A DNA stretch of 64,000 nt from Cymbomonas tetramitiformis (Eukaryota; Chlorophyta; Pyramimonadophyceae; Pyramimonadales; Pyramimonadaceae). Every line of letters starts with the position of its first letter. Positions within the stretch are counted from its first letter, which is position 1. The DNA is taken from contig LGRX02035195.1 of assembly GCA_001247695.2 (NCBI GenBank), forward strand, positions 24,401 to 88,400, in the 5' to 3' direction. This document shows positions 21,810 to 34,310 of the stretch, one piece after another. Both the position numbers and the translations under genes were made by a program. A model generated the notes under the pieces. The model had not been told where the DNA came from. It was given only the letters and a program-made list of their open reading frames with translations, and made no database searches.

Positions 21810-22995
21810 TATATGGGCATGATAACACAGCAGGGTGCTGAAGCAGAGCTCAGCGAAATGGCCCAACAACAGGATGAAGCACAGGAAGAATGGAGAGCAC
21901 TCCAGGAAATGGCACAACAACAGGCAACAGCACAAAAGGAAGTACACCAAGTGAGGGAATGGAGAAGGGCCTCGATGGAAAAAATACGGACAGCAACACA
22001 AGAAAAGCCAAAAAAATACATGCAGCACCTAAGAGGTGATAAAGCCATGCACAAGCTCTCCAATCAATACTGGAAGAAAGGAACAGAATACCTAAACGAG
22101 CATGATGTGACAGTCCTGCTAAGATGCCGGGCGAACAAGCTGCCGGCAGGACCATACAAAAAACAGCAAGGAGGGAGAAGGGCGCAAAAATGCAAATGCT
22201 GCGGGATGCCCAGACAAGTAAATGCGGGGGGCTTCATACGCACAGCCCATGTGCTAGGAGGATGCACGGAAAGGGAAATAAAGAACATGGTAATAAGCAG
22301 GTCAGACGAGACGCCACCAAAATGATAGCAAACGCAATTAGCAAAGGTAGGAAAGGAGGATGTGTAATAAGAACCCATGCCGGGAAAAGAGGGAAGGGAA
22401 TGAACAATGGTAGACCAATAGAAGACTTCCTGCTCACAAGGGGGCAATGCAGACTAGACGGACGAAACACACCAGCACCAGAACACGGAAAGGACACGCA
22501 TACCACACTATGTAGATATAGTAATGCTTGAGGGAACTGAGCAAGGGAACGAGCAGCCTGGGTACACGCACCAAAAAGCAATGGCAGAAGCGGGTCACAT
22601 ACACCTGGTAAAGGTAACATACACAGACGAAATGAGTTGGGAGGAAGCATTAAAGACAAAGTACACGAAGTACACACCGCTGGTAAAGCTACTGGAACTA
22701 TATGGGTACAAGGTAACGCTACACGTGATGGTATTTGGCAACACTGGAACGATATATGAGCACACAGAGAAAATACTGACCAAACATTTAGGATTCGACA
22801 AACAGGAAGCCCTACACCTACTCAGAAAAATACACGACCTAGCTACAGGATACGCAGTAAGCCTCAACAGACTATATAGGAAAAAAGTAGACAAGGAACC
22901 GGACTAAGGAAAAAGGAGGTAAGAGTCAAGGGGACTCACAAAGCCCCACACCCCGTCAAAGGGTGTCTCTTTTTCTTTTTTTTTTCTTTTCTTTT
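21810..22995 (+). mobile_element. 5'-truncated LINE (non-LTR retrotransposon) with 12-bp TSD
   Basis: TGCTCCGATTCA occurs at 21798-21809 and again at 22996-23007, the variable-length duplication of target-primed reverse transcription. The insert carries the C-terminal end of a LINE ORF: a Gln/Glu-rich helix, then CKCCGMPRQVNAGGFIRTAH followed by VLGGC. That is the CCHC knuckle typical after the reverse-transcriptase domain. Frame breaks lie near 22320 and 22530, and the last ORF (22524-22907) ends in LNRLYRKKVDKEPD. The 3' tail has two hairpins (GGGGACTCACAAAGCCCC and ACACCCCGTCAAAGGGTGT) and then a T-rich tract. It is dead on arrival and interrupts the armadillo gene. Confidence 0.8.
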
Positions 22996-23687
22996 TGCTC
23001 CGATTCAAGCATTGAGGGTGCGCGGTCGTTTGCGGCGAAAGAGCTGGAGGCACTTGCTGAGACCATGGCGAAGGACGCGCAAGCCGCGCTCGTGGTGCAA
23101 AGCGCCATTCGCGAGGGTGTGCTCGAGAGTCTGGTGGAGCTTACGACAAGTTGCCAGAGCGCTCGGAAACCGGCTGAGCAGGCGCTCAAGTTGTTGGCAT
23201 CGTCAAACGAGGAGAACGCGAAGTTGGTGAAAGCGGCCACTGCAGCTGCCTCACGGCGGGTGTGTGAGCGAGTGGTTCCAGTGTTGCTTGCCGTCGTCGA
23301 AGAGCCCTATAATGACAGTGACAAGCAGAAGGAGGCGGCGGTAGCGGTGGGGCAGCTGGCGACGAGCCCGCAAGTGGCTGCGCAGGCGGTGCTGGATGCC
23401 GGGGCTGCGCCGGCTCTTGTGAAGTTCTTGACAAATTGCCGGTGGGCGCATTCCCAAACTACGTTGGAAATCTGTCAGGCAATACGGGGTGTAATCTCTA
23501 AGGATGCGGACCGTGCCGCGGTGTTGTGGCAGCTGGGGCGTACCCATTGTTGATAGCTGCTGAGGCTAAAGGCACACTGAAGGAGATGGTCGAGACAAGC
23601 GAGGCAAATCATGCAGCGTTCGGAGAGGTTACGGAAGAGCAGGTGGAAGCAGTGAAAATGGTCTGGGCGCAGAATAAGGGTGGGTAA
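22996..23687 (+). pseudogene. Armadillo-repeat protein, fragment C (3' part)
   Basis: Removing the LINE and one TGCTCCGATTCA copy joins fragment B to SSIEGARSFAAKELEALAET in frame. Armadillo-like helices continue (AIREGVLESLVELTTSCQSA; VLDAGAAPALVKFLTNCRWA). Near 23522 a one-base frameshift breaks the frame. In the corrected frame the protein proceeds with AAGAYPLLIAAEAKGTLKEM and ends at the TAA at 23685-23687. Together the three fragments would encode about 640 residues. Confidence 0.65.
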
Positions 23688-24538
23688 ACGTTTTGCTCAG
23701 TGCAAACGGTTTTCTTACGTGGATGTTTTGTTTGAAGGCTTGCTTTTCAGTGTCGTCGCGTATCCCTCCAGTGTGCGGAGAATTTGATCGTATGTGTTCT
23801 TACCGTATAAAAGTATACGTCGCCAGCCTACCGTGGACTACGTTTCGTCATTTAGAGACTGAATATTCCTCAAACGACCTCTCGTAAAATACTTGAGTAC
23901 AGTACATAGTGTTAAGAACATCTATTCGTGGTATGTACACGCTAAATTTTATCAGAGCAAGCCTTTATATGAACCGATTTTCACCCTAGGAATAATACTG
24001 CATGATTCCCAAGTCGTCTACCTATACACCAAGTATCAAGGAGCACACTAGGTACGTCTCAGGGTCAAACATGCATGCTCGAAACAAAACCCTTACAAAC
24101 GACCATACAAACCGAGTATCCCCTGGCGGAGACTACACACATGGGAAATGTGAAAACTGACGTAAACTTTTGAGTACATGTGTTTGAGGACAACGCAAAC
24201 GAAAGGCGCGCCCGCAAAGGAGGATGCGGAATGCATGCGATCGCGTCATGCCTCCCGGATCTTTCTGTATATCGGTTGTCAAAGTACGAAGCCAACCATG
24301 GTTATGGTGTGTCACCTTCGGTGGTTCATCCGTGGCAGTTCCTAGGGATAACATATATTCACGGTTATCTTTGTGACTGTCCAGTTCACCCTGCTCTCAC
24401 ATCTCTCCTGCTTGAGATTGCTTTCCTAGCAAGTAATGAGCGCACTCACATTTCAAGTGACATTCTTCCTATTCATGGACCGTATGTTTTATTTTTTTTT
24501 TGCTGTCCGGGCGTTGTTTACCCATCGCTAAACATTAG
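23688..24538. other. No gene recognised
   Basis: The short ORFs show no motif. A poly(T) tract near 24490-24501 followed by TTAG at 24538 looks like the polypyrimidine tract and acceptor of the next exon. Confidence 0.4.
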
Positions 24539-24950
24539 GAAGAGCAACTCCGGTGGGGGAGGATTGGCGCAAGGCGTTTTTGGCCGCCCCAAATTCAACG
24601 GGAGTAGAGGTGACGACTCTCCTGGCATCAATGGACACGAAGATGGAGAAAAATGCTTCCTTGGCGTACCACATGTTGCTGGTGAGCCTTTGTTCCGCGT
24701 TCCGAGGTTTTTTTTTCTCTTCTTCTTCTATCAGTAAAACTTACTTTATATAAGTAAATAAAAAGTTTTAACATCGCAGCAGCGGCCTCTCGGGTTGGAG
24801 TGGACAATTCGACAACAACCGATTTTTCCATTGAGCCGCCAGTACTTTTGCACATTTGTATCGTACTTAGCCGTTTACTCCGAGACAGTGAAAGCTTCCG
24901 AAAGGGCTTTTCTGCAAGGTTATGGACCCGACCACATCCATTCGCTGTAG
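24539..24950 (+). CDS. Two 3'-terminal exons of an unrecognised protein
   Basis: Exon 24539-24681 is preceded by a T-rich tract and TTAG and followed by GTGAGC. Exon 24780-24950 follows ATCGCAG and ends in TAG. The phases match across the 98-bp intron. The encoded C-terminus includes VGEDWRKAFLAAPNSTGVEV, DTKMEKNASLAYHMLL and then QRPLGLEWTIRQQPIFPLSR, FCTFVSYLAVYSETVKASER. It has balanced composition and no low complexity, as expected of real coding sequence. I do not recognise the family, and upstream exons were not found. Confidence 0.45.
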
Positions 24951-27537
24951 TTCTGATGGCACACCGCCTTGCTGTTCCCCGTACTTGGACACGTTACTTT
25001 CGAGACTTAGGGTGAGCTGAGCGCTCAGCCCTCAGTGGTATAATATGGCCTTTGGGTAGTACGAGCTCGCGCTTGCGGGCGCGCTCTTGATCATGAACGC
25101 TCGTTCGTTCTTCGCTCTGGAGATTGATATTCTTTCGGTGTTATTTCTCGCAACAGCATCGTCCCACGATGGTTGGCAGCTTCCTTGCCTGTTTATTTTG
25201 CAGAGGGTACCCCAGCGAAAACCTTCCGTCGATCGCGTTCACACAACCAGCTTACGCCATGCGTCTATTTCAAATCTTCCGGATACTCCAATATGTCCCA
25301 ATGACCGCCCATTCACACTGCTCGGGCTCGTTAGCTCAGCTCGTTCCCGCGCCATTCGTTCTGTGCTACGAGTGCAACTGCAATTGTAAACACGCGCTCG
25401 CATGTACGAAAGCTAAATACAATAGTCGGTGATCTTGGGCCTCTCAGCTCGGACACCCCTGCCACTCCGCACCAGTCGCGGCGACGACGAACCTGGCCGC
25501 GCGCGACCTGGTCACATATCGATTGGGTGAGCTACGTAAATCTTCTTTCCATTCTTCAACTGCGAAGCAAGGCACGGTATCGGAATTTTCCAATAACCGA
25601 TAAATCGGTACATCTTTTAATAATAGATTTTACATATTTATTTTATTGTGGGACAGCCCGATTTTTTTCCCCGCTCTCCCCAGCCCTAACACTCAAAAAG
25701 CTCCCCATCCCCGCCCGACTCTGGCGGGACCAAAAGACCAACCCCCCCATCCCCCCGCTTTCGGGAAACAGCATCGTGAAATCAGGCCCAAAGCCCCCAT
25801 GCCCCCCCGCCTCTGGCAGAACCGAAGGCCCAAAGCCGGAACTTGGTACAAAATCTAGTCATTTTTGTACACGATATTGTGGTAAAAAAACTTTCGTTTT
25901 CTTTTTGCATGAAAACCCCAAAAACACGAAAAAAAAAACTATGCAAAAAATGACCACGATATCGTGGACAAAAACGACGAGGTTGTGTCGTGTCACCCTC
26001 CAAAGCCCCCTCCTTCGACGCAACACATAGCGGACCTTAAGTTCATCACTGGAACAAGGTCATGCGCAACCTAGGTGACACCATATACACCAGTCAACAC
26101 ATCGATGCCCTCTACGCGGAGACCTCTATATCGACCGGTAAGATACATTGATAAACCGATAAGTGTCCTGTTGATTAGCCTAGCAAAATGATTAGCACTT
26201 GTTTGCTGATTAGCCTAGCAAAATGATTCATGTCGAGTGATAATGATTCATAACGCCGTGAATATTTCGATGGCCCTTGTAGCTTGCACCCGCTGGGATG
26301 GTGCCTATGCTTTCCTGAACATCCTTGACGCTCAGCTAGACACCTGCATCGTCCCGATAGCCCTTGTAGCTTGGTACTCCAGGTAGGCACTTATATGTTC
26401 TGATAGCCCGTGTAGCTGTGCGCCCAGTAGGTACTAGATATATTCTGCAGTTCGTGCCCTACACCTGTGCACTCCCGATAAGGCTGTATACAAATAAACA
26501 TCTATTGGACGACACAATCCCTTATCGGCTGGTACATACGTGTATCGATTAGCACAGGCTTTGTATCGCCAAGTAAATGCCTGCACCTCGAGTACGTTCT
26601 TCCAGTATCCATTAAACGACACTCCTTGGCACCATGTGATAAGATATATATTACAGGATCCCCTGCCAGAGCGAGAGGACACACGACATGAAAGTTTCGT
26701 TATGGTAGCAATCAATCAGTCTCCACAATCATCTGCATCACATGTTATATAAAAACTATAGTTGGCGCTCGATAGTATGAATCATATCACTTTTCTTCAA
26801 GTCTTGAGACTGTGAGAATTTGAGAATGTCGTCGATCATTATCCATTGAATGGAATACATGGCGATGATGAAGGGAATGCAACGCTACAGCGCTACACAT
26901 TGCGGCCCCTTCAACTCCACATTCAACATGACCTGCCAATGCCAAAACCTTTATCTTGTTCAAACGATCGTATTTATCTCATAACACAAAAGGCAAGCCG
27001 GTGTCTTTCAGGTAGGTAGCATATGCGATGAGATGTGAAGGTGTTCACACACTCTCTCTCTATCCAAGGCAGCCAAACTTCGATGGGAAACAATTTACCT
27101 GAGTCCTCCATCCCCATGAAGGGTCGATGCCGCCCTCCTCAAGACTTTGATCCATCGCCGCTTGCAACTGCACATTCTCCTCATAACTCCCATACCCGTG
27201 TTTCAGGTGCCAAGGCTTCACCCTATCACTTTAGCTTCCTCGGAGGCCACTCAAATTCCTGCACGACCGCATGGAGGCGCCACTGCTCACATCCATACTT
27301 TAAATACTACATGCAAATCATACAGCCGTGTCTGCCCTTCGAATATATGATTTTGGGGGTTTAATATTTAGAAAATAGGCATCTACTGCAACTGATGCCG
27401 AGTCCCCAAGCACGATCCGGATCCCTCACTCAAACCACCTCAGTACGGGTTGTACCACCTGCTCTTGAAGACGGCGAGCTCGGCAGTCCACCTCATCACT
27501 GCGGGCAGACCCCGCACGTTCTGCGACTGAGCCTTAC
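24951..27537. other. No gene recognised
   Basis: Mixed sequence with only short ORFs. The words GATTAGCCTAGCAAAATGAT (26175-26226) and GATAGCCCTTGTAGCT (about 26270-26415) are each repeated two or three times. A C-rich block lies at 25675-25850. No domain was identified. Confidence 0.4.
25859..25977. repeat. Imperfect inverted repeat (24-bp arms)
   Basis: TCATTTTTGTACACGATATT (25859 on) is matched by the complement of ATATCGTGGACAAAAACGA (25954-25977) with three mismatches and a 71-base loop. It could be the core of a small MITE, but no target duplication was found. Confidence 0.4.
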
Positions 27538-27599
27538 AACGCCAAGGGAAAGGGAGAGATAGACCATCACCGAGCACGCATCAGCTGCCAAGGAGGTAA

Positions 27600-28275
27600 A
27601 ATGGGTTGTTGAGGACATCGGCCATGATAAGGGCGGCCTGCCAGATGAGAGATCTGCTCCCCCATCTGCAGGAGAGATAAGGGCGGCCTGCCAGATGAGA
27701 GATCTGCTCCCCCATCTGCAGGAGAGATAAGGGCGGCCTGGCAGATGAGAGATCTGCCATCTGCAGGAGAGATAAGGGCGGCCTACCAGATGAGAGATCT
27801 GATCTGCCATCTGCAGGAGAGATAAGGGCGGCCTGGCAGATGAGAGATCTGCTCCCCCATCTGCAGGAGAGAGATAAGGGATGTGCCTGGCAGATGAGGA
27901 TCCAGATCCCTCCAACTACAGTGAGGAGATAAGGCGCCCAAGACATAGATCTGATCCATAGTCTGTAGGAGAGAGAGAGCAGTGATGCGCCTGGCAGATG
28001 AGAGATCTGATCCCCCCATCTGCAGGAGAGATATGGGCGGCCTGGCAGATGAGAGATCTGATCTGCCATATGCAGGGAGAGATAAGGGTTGGCAGATGAG
28101 AGATCTGATCCACCATCTGCAGGAGAGATAGCGGCCTGGCAGATGAGAGATCTGCCATCTGCAGGAGAGATAAGGGCGGCTACCAGATGAGAGATCTGGA
28201 TCTGCCATCTGTGCAGGAGAGATAGTGGCGGCCTGGCAGATGAGAGATCTGCCAACTGCAGGAGAGATAAGGCGG
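27600..28275. repeat. About 50-bp minisatellite
   Basis: Roughly 13 copies of a 46-53-bp unit containing GGAGAGATAAGGGCGGCCTG and CCAGATGAGAGATCTG. Length varies through loss of the GCTCCCCC block and other short indels. Confidence 0.9.
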
Positions 28276-28439
28276 CCTGCCAGTTTCAGGAAAGGAAGGA
28301 GCGCAAGCAGCACACACACTGCATATGGCATGAAGGAGAGGGAGGAACTCAGACCCACAAAAGACACCAACTTGGGCAAGGGAGGTGTATCCAGAGTGCG
28401 GGCGCTATGGTCATGGAGATTGAATCAATCGATATGTGA

Positions 28440-28825
28440 CCAACTGTACTCTGGAAGTCATGGGGACTATGAGCCCCACACCTTTAAAAATAACAGTGCT
28501 TTGCCTTTTTTACCTCTGGAGAAAACATGCTAATTTCATGTGAGCCCCACACCCCGAAAAGGTTTTTTATTTTTTTAACCTCTGGAAGTCATGGGGACTA
28601 TGAGCCCCACACCCTGAAAAGTTTTATTTTTTTTACTCTGAAGTCATGGGGACTATGGGAGCCCCACACTCCGAAAAGGTTTTTATTTTTTTAAACTCTG
28701 GAAGTCATGGGGACTATGAGCCCCACACCCCGAAAAGGTTTTTATTTTTTTAAACTCTGGAAGTCATGGGGACTATGAGCCCCACACCCCGAAAAGGTTT
28801 TTATTATTTTTTACCTCTGGAAGTC
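28440..28825. repeat. 59-bp minisatellite resembling a LINE 3' tail
   Basis: About six copies of a unit with CTCTGGAAGTCATGGGGACT, ATGAGCCCCACACCCCGAAA and AGGTTTTTATTTTTTTAA. The core GGGGACTATGAGCCCC plus ACACCCCG plus a T-rich tail parallels the 3' end of the LINE at 22932-22995. On the minus strand each unit contains GACTTCCAGAGGTAAAA, resembling a 5' splice site. Confidence 0.85.
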
Positions 28826-29427
28826 TATGCCTGTGCATCCGCAGGCTGTACCGGCAGGAGGAAAGCGCAACTGGTACATGAAAGGTTGGACGCAAATTCT
28901 TGAGGGGAGGGGCATCGTGGTGGTGCTCATTAGGGGGGGGGCGGACCTGAGACTTGCCTCGCAAGATGCTCCCTCCACTCCTTCTCTGTGCACCAGGGGC
29001 ATCTCCAGCAGAGGCACCGGCACAGAGAAACTCACCAAGAGAAGATTGTGGTCAAAGTGCGGCGTCGATGACGCTCCTGCATGTGGAAGGGGGAAGGAAT
29101 GTGTTCTCAATACCGCTCCGTTCAGCTCCGTTCAAAGAGGCAACTAAACAACGTTAGCCCTGTTTTGGTGGGCGCAAAGGTATGATCCCCACTATCGCCC
29201 CTATTCAGCCCCCCTGGAACACAGCCTTCCAACAATTTCGACTGATGTGTCTCCAATAAACTGCAGAATTCCACAGGATGGGATGGCGCAAGCCGCAGCG
29301 AGGTGGCCACATCTCATAACCGTTGGCCATCCATGTTCCAGGCGGCCTCTGGTCCCAAGTTCACCAAATCACCCTCTGAGCTACATTGACGTCGTCCGAA
29401 GCACGTGGCGAAGAGCGTGGCCAATTA

Positions 29428-29735
29428 GCACGGCCAGTGGAGAGAGCGCGAAGCGTCTCCGGCTGGGCGTGCGGCTAGTGGAGAGAGCGCGAAGCGTCTC
29501 CGGCTGGGCGTGCGGTTAGTGGAGAGAGCGCGAAGCGTCTCCGGCTGGGCGTGCGGCTAGTGGAGAGAGCGCGCGAAACGTCTCCGGCTGGGCGTGCGGC
29601 TAGTGGAGAGCGCGAAACGTCTCTGGCTGGGCGTGCGGCTAGTGGAGAGAGCGTGAAGCGTCTCTGGCTGGGCGTGCGGCTAGTGGAGAGAGCGCGAAAC
29701 GTCTCCGGCTGGGCGTGCGGCTAGTGGAGAGCGCG
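29428..29735. repeat. About 41-bp minisatellite
   Basis: Seven to eight copies of a unit with GCGTCTCCGGCTGGGCGTGC and GGCTAGTGGAGAGAGCGCGA. Two copies have lost an AGAG dinucleotide pair. Confidence 0.9.
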
Positions 29736-30117
29736 CAACCGATAGGATAGGAGGGGTTGCAACGGGCAATACAATTTACTGTATGCTTTCCCTATACAAC
29801 CTCTATCCTAGCCCCTCGGCTACTAGCATGGCGTGAATGTCTATGTAACAGGGGGGCTCTAGTTGGTATGCTCCTGGCACCCCTCGAAGGCCTGCAAGCA
29901 CCCTTCGATTGAATCTTGAGGGAGCCTGTCCCCTCCCCCTCACCTGCGCCACCACCGCGCGCTGGCATGGGCGGCATGGCTTCTCCTGAGCGCGTCACTG
30001 GAATCTGCAGCATCCCCAACCTTATCACTACTGTCATATCGGCCGAGGGAAAGCAGAAATGGGCCAATGGTGGAGCTCCGTTTCCCGAAGCAATGAAAGC
30101 ATTCGGATACACAAAGC

Positions 30118-30545
30118 AAAATCTGGACGGACGAGATCCAGCTGCATGCGACGCATAGGGTCTAGACGGATGAGATCCAGCTGCATGCAACGCATAGGGT
30201 CTGCACGGACGAGATCCAGCTGCATGCGACACATAAGGTCCTCTTCTTCGCCCTCCCGTAGACCCCGTGATCACCCTTTTCTACACCACCCCATCCTATT
30301 CCGTACACACCAGCTATCCCTCAGATATGCACCCGTCATGCATTCCTTTTATGCACCTGTTGAACCATCTGAAACACGCCCATTGTTCTCCTGCACACAG
30401 CCATGTACCACTTCTGCACACAGACCATGTACCACTTCTGCACACAGCCCATGCACCACTTCTGCACACAGCCCATGTACCACTTCTGCACACATCCCAT
30501 TTACCACTTCTGCACACATCCCATGTACCACTTCTGCACACGCAT
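30118..30545. repeat. Two short tandem arrays (38 bp x3; 22-24 bp x6)
   Basis: At 30118-30237 a unit with GACGAGATCCAGCTGCATGC repeats three times. At 30400-30545 CCATGTACCACTTCTGCACA repeats about six times with small changes. Confidence 0.85.
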
Positions 30546-30847
30546 ATTCTTCCCTCGACCCCACCAGTCCACTCTGGTGCATATCCCTTTTGGTATAGGG
30601 CGGCGCTGCCCGCAGCGCCCGCCGTACACAGTACTTACAGCTGGGAGACCGACGCGACCTGATTACTGTCTTGTCATCCCCAAGCGCCTGCAGGCACACG
30701 TTGTCAGGCGCGAGAAAAATGATGTGGGAGAACTCGCCTCTAGCTGGTAAAGCTTCAGGTGACAGTTGGACAAGTACCGAGCAGCTGCCTCCCCCTAAAA
30801 CAGCCCATTACACCCTCCCCTTCGCCTTCATGAAGCTCAAGGAAAAC

Positions 30848-31828
30848 CTCCGACACCAGCAAAGTCCGGGAGCCCGGGCGGGCCGTACCTCCGACACCAG
30901 CAAAGTCCGGGAGCCCGGGCGAGCCGTACCTCCGACACCAGCAAAGTCCGGGAGCCCGGGCGAGCCGTACCTCCGACACCAGCAGAGTCCGGGAGCCCGG
31001 GCGAGCCGTACCTCCGACACCAGCAAAGTCCGGGAGCCCGGGCGAGCCGTACCTCGGACACCAGCAAAGTCCGGGAGCCCGGGCGGGCCGTACCTCCGAC
31101 ACCAGCAAAGTCCGGGAGCCCGGGCGAGCCGTACCTCCGACACCAGCAAAGTCCGGGGGAGCCGGGCGGGCGATACCTCCGACACCAGCAAAGTCCGGGA
31201 GCCCGGGCGAGCCGTACCTCCGACACCAGCAAAGTCCGGGAGCCCGGGCGAGCCGTACCTCCGACACCAGCAGAGTCCGGGAGCCCGGGCGAGCCGTACC
31301 TCCGACACCAGCAAAGTCCGGGAGCCCGGGCGAGCCGTACCTCGGACACCAGCAAAGTCCGGGAGCCCGGGCGGGCCGTACCTCCGACACCAGCAAAGTC
31401 CGGGAGCCCGGGCGGGCATTACCTCGACACCAGCAAAATCCGGGAGCCGAGGCGGGCGTACCTCCCGACACCAGCAAAGTCCGGGAGCCGGGCGGGCATT
31501 ACCTCCCGACACCAGCAAAGTCCGGGGGCCGGGCCGTACCTCCCGACACCAGCAAAGTCCGGGAGCCCGGGCGGGCCGTACCTCCCGACACCAGCAAAGT
31601 CGGGAGCCGGGCGGGCGTACCTCCGACACCAGCAAAGTCCGGGAGCCCAGAGGCGGGCCGTACCTCCGACACCAGCAAAGTCCGGGAGCCCGGGCGGGCC
31701 GTACCTCCGACACCAGCAAAGTCCGGGAGCCCGGGCGGGCCGTACCTCCGACACCAGCAAAGTCCGGGAGCCCGGGCGGGCCGTACCTCCGACACCAGCA
31801 AAGTCCTGGAGCCCGGGCGGGCCGTAGT
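30848..31828. repeat. About 42-bp GC-rich minisatellite, roughly 23 copies
   Basis: The unit holds CTCCGACACCAGCAAAGTCC and GGGAGCCCGGGCGGGCCGTA. Within it GAGCCCGGGCGG is partly self-complementary. A higher-order pattern is visible: blocks of GAGCCGTA and GGGCCGTA variants recur in the same order about 318 bp apart (30932 on and 31201 on). Confidence 0.9.
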
Positions 31829-32154
31829 GAGGATATCATTGTTGAAAGGGGTGATAGGTCATGACGCAAAAATGAAGACAGGTGAATAAAAGGTGAGGGC
31901 AGGTACCCGATCTGGGGACAGTCGGTATACCACCGGATATCCAAGCAACCAGCCGGCAATTGTTGGTAAGGGCAGAGCTGTCCAATCTGGTCGCGCCAGC
32001 TGTTGCTCATCTGCGCCCACATCAGCATACCCCATCTCCCCTCCCTCACCGACCTCATGCCGCACAAAGGTGAAAGCGCCGGCTCAGCGCCATAGGCGGG
32101 TCGGCAGTTGTAGCCTGTGCTGCCGAAATTCCTTCGCACAAAATAGCGCTGTCC

Positions 32155-32585
32155 ATTCCACCGAGGTCCAGCGCTGTCCGGCCCACCGAGGCCCAGCGCT
32201 GTCCAGCCCACCGAGGTCCAGCGCTGTCCAGCCCACCCACTCGAGGTCCAGCGCTGTCTGGCCACCGAGGTCCAGCGCTGTCCAGCCCACCGAGGTCCAG
32301 CGCTGTCCGGCCCACCGAGGTCCAGCGCTGTCCGGCCCACCGAGGTCCAGCGCTTTCCGGCCCACCGAGGTCCAGCGCTGTCCGGCCCACCGAGGCCCAG
32401 CGCTGTCCGGCCCACCGAGGTCCAGCGCTGTGCAGCCCACCGAGGTCCAGCGCTGTCCAGCCCACCGAGGTCCAGCGCTGTCCGGCCCACCGAGGTCCAG
32501 CGCTGTCCGGCCCACCGAGGTCCAGCGCTGTCCGGCCCACCGAGGTCCAGCGCTGTCCAGCCCACCGAGGTCCAGCGCTGTACAG
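32155..32585. repeat. 25-bp minisatellite, about 17 copies
   Basis: The unit is CCACCGAGGTCCAGCGCTGT plus CCGGC or CCAGC. The CCGGC/CCAGC variants are interspersed. Spurious long ORFs arise in several frames. Confidence 0.9.
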
Positions 32586-33114
32586 CCGGCTGCCCATAAG
32601 CGGAGGGCTCAATCCAATTCGGCAGCGCTACTAGGATCACCACTGAAATGGGGGGAAGCTCGAAAAAGCCTGAGTGGGGTAGGTCAGGGACTGCCCACAC
32701 GGGAGACCCACCCTTGCCATCGCCGGCGGCGTGGCTTCGAATGACGCGCCAATGGCAGAACACTTGCGCGCCTGCGCCTTTGTCCTTGTCCCGGCAGCGC
32801 GATGACGTGGCACTTTTGCGACCACGCGATGCAGCTCCACACCAGCCGCTGCCGTCGTCCCCAGGATCGTGAGCATCGCAGATGCACTCTGCAGATGCCA
32901 TGGCCACTGGCGCCTCCTGCCGACTCCCAACACAGAGCGCACTGAGTGTATTTCGCCGCTGAGTTGCTGACGGGCATGCATGACAGCCAGTGCCGAGGCA
33001 ATGAGCGGCTCACTATGGGGAAGCTCCTCGAAGTCCATCGATGGAGAGCGGATATCAGAGCTCTGGCCCTGCCTATATTCACCAAGAGTTGGCGTCAGCG
33101 GGAGATGTGTGCCA

Positions 33115-33597
33115 GGGTTCCGCCAGAGGCACAGATCACCATGCGCGATGCCCTTGTCCAGGGCGGTGGGCGGGCTGCGTGGGGAGGCACAGATCACAAT
33201 GCGCGATGCCCTTGTCGAGGGCGGTGGGCAGGCTGCGTGGGGAGGCACAGATCACCATGCGCGCCGCCCTTCTCGAGGGCGGAGGGCGGGCTGCATGGGG
33301 AGGCACAGATCACCATGCGCACCGCCCTTCTCGAGGCGGAGGGCGAGGCTGCGTGGGGAGGCACAGATCACCATGCGCGCCGCCCCTTCTCGGGCGGAGG
33401 GCGGGCTGCGTGGGGAGGCACAGATCACCATGTGCGCCGCCCTTCTCGAGGGTGGAGGGCGGAGCTGCGTGGGAGGCACATATCACAATGCGCGCCGCCC
33501 TTCTCGAGGGCGGCGGGCGGGCTGCGTGGGGAGGCACAAAATCACAATGCGCGCCGCCCTTCTCGAGGGCGGCGGGCGGGCTGCGTGGGGAGGCGTG
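33115..33597. repeat. About 58-bp minisatellite, eight copies
   Basis: The unit includes GGGGAGGCACAGATCACCAT, GCGCGCCGCCCTTCTCGAGG and GCGGAGGGCGGGCTGCGT, with indels. A short 35-bp duplication (AAATGTGGTGGCCATGCGCA) follows at 33834-33905. Confidence 0.9.
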
Positions 33598-34129
33598 TGC
33601 CGAGCTTACTTGTATCGCTCCGACAAGGGCTCTCAACGTCGGCAGGAGCGATGCCACCTCACCAGGCGTGCTAATCTGCAAGATCCAAATGCCGCCCCCG
33701 GAAATATTGGTCATCCTTTGACATGACAAGTGCTGAGAGGGATCCAAGAACTCGAGAGGAAGGTACCCAAAAAGAAGCACATAATTATGATGAACTGAAC
33801 GGTGGTCACATTGTGTAACGAGGCTGTATGCTGCAAATGTGGTGGCCATGCGCACGAGGCTGCATGCCGCAAATGTGGTGGCCATGCGCACAAGGCTGCA
33901 AATTGCCAGTTATTGCAAACATGGCACTTCTCAGGATTTTCATCACAAAACTAGGGTAACAATTTACATGAGCGACCTACGCGACATCTTACCTTGTGAC
34001 CTGACATCTACCCCTGCGACCTAGTGGCACCTTACCCCGCGCCCTCGTCGTGCTGTGTGCGGAAAGTGACGTGGCAGCAAACTACTCATTGAAAAAAGGG
34101 CATCACCTTGGGCTCCTCCAGGTCAATAT

Positions 34130-34310
34130 TTAGGAACAAGGCCCGGCCGCTCTGACATGCTTCACCCCCCACAACCCCACAATACCACAACACAGCTAGC
34201 TGTCAGGAACAAGGCCCGGCCGCTCTGACATGCTTCACCCCCCACAACCCCACAATACCACAACACAGCTAGCTGTCAGGAACAAGGCCCGGCCGCTCTG
34301 ACACCACAAC
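34130..34310. repeat. 74-bp tandem repeat, about 2.4 copies
   Basis: The unit begins GGAACAAGGCCCGGCCGCTC and contains CACAACCCCACAATACCACA. The first two copies are identical. Confidence 0.85.

Noticed and set aside
22932..22995. Bacterial-type rho-independent terminator
   Set aside because: The hairpin plus T-tract is the 3' tail of a LINE bounded by a 12-bp target duplication.
30671..33726. Open frames of 240-700 codons in the 42-, 25- and 58-bp arrays
   Set aside because: They are products of tandem repetition on both strands at once, with no conserved domain.
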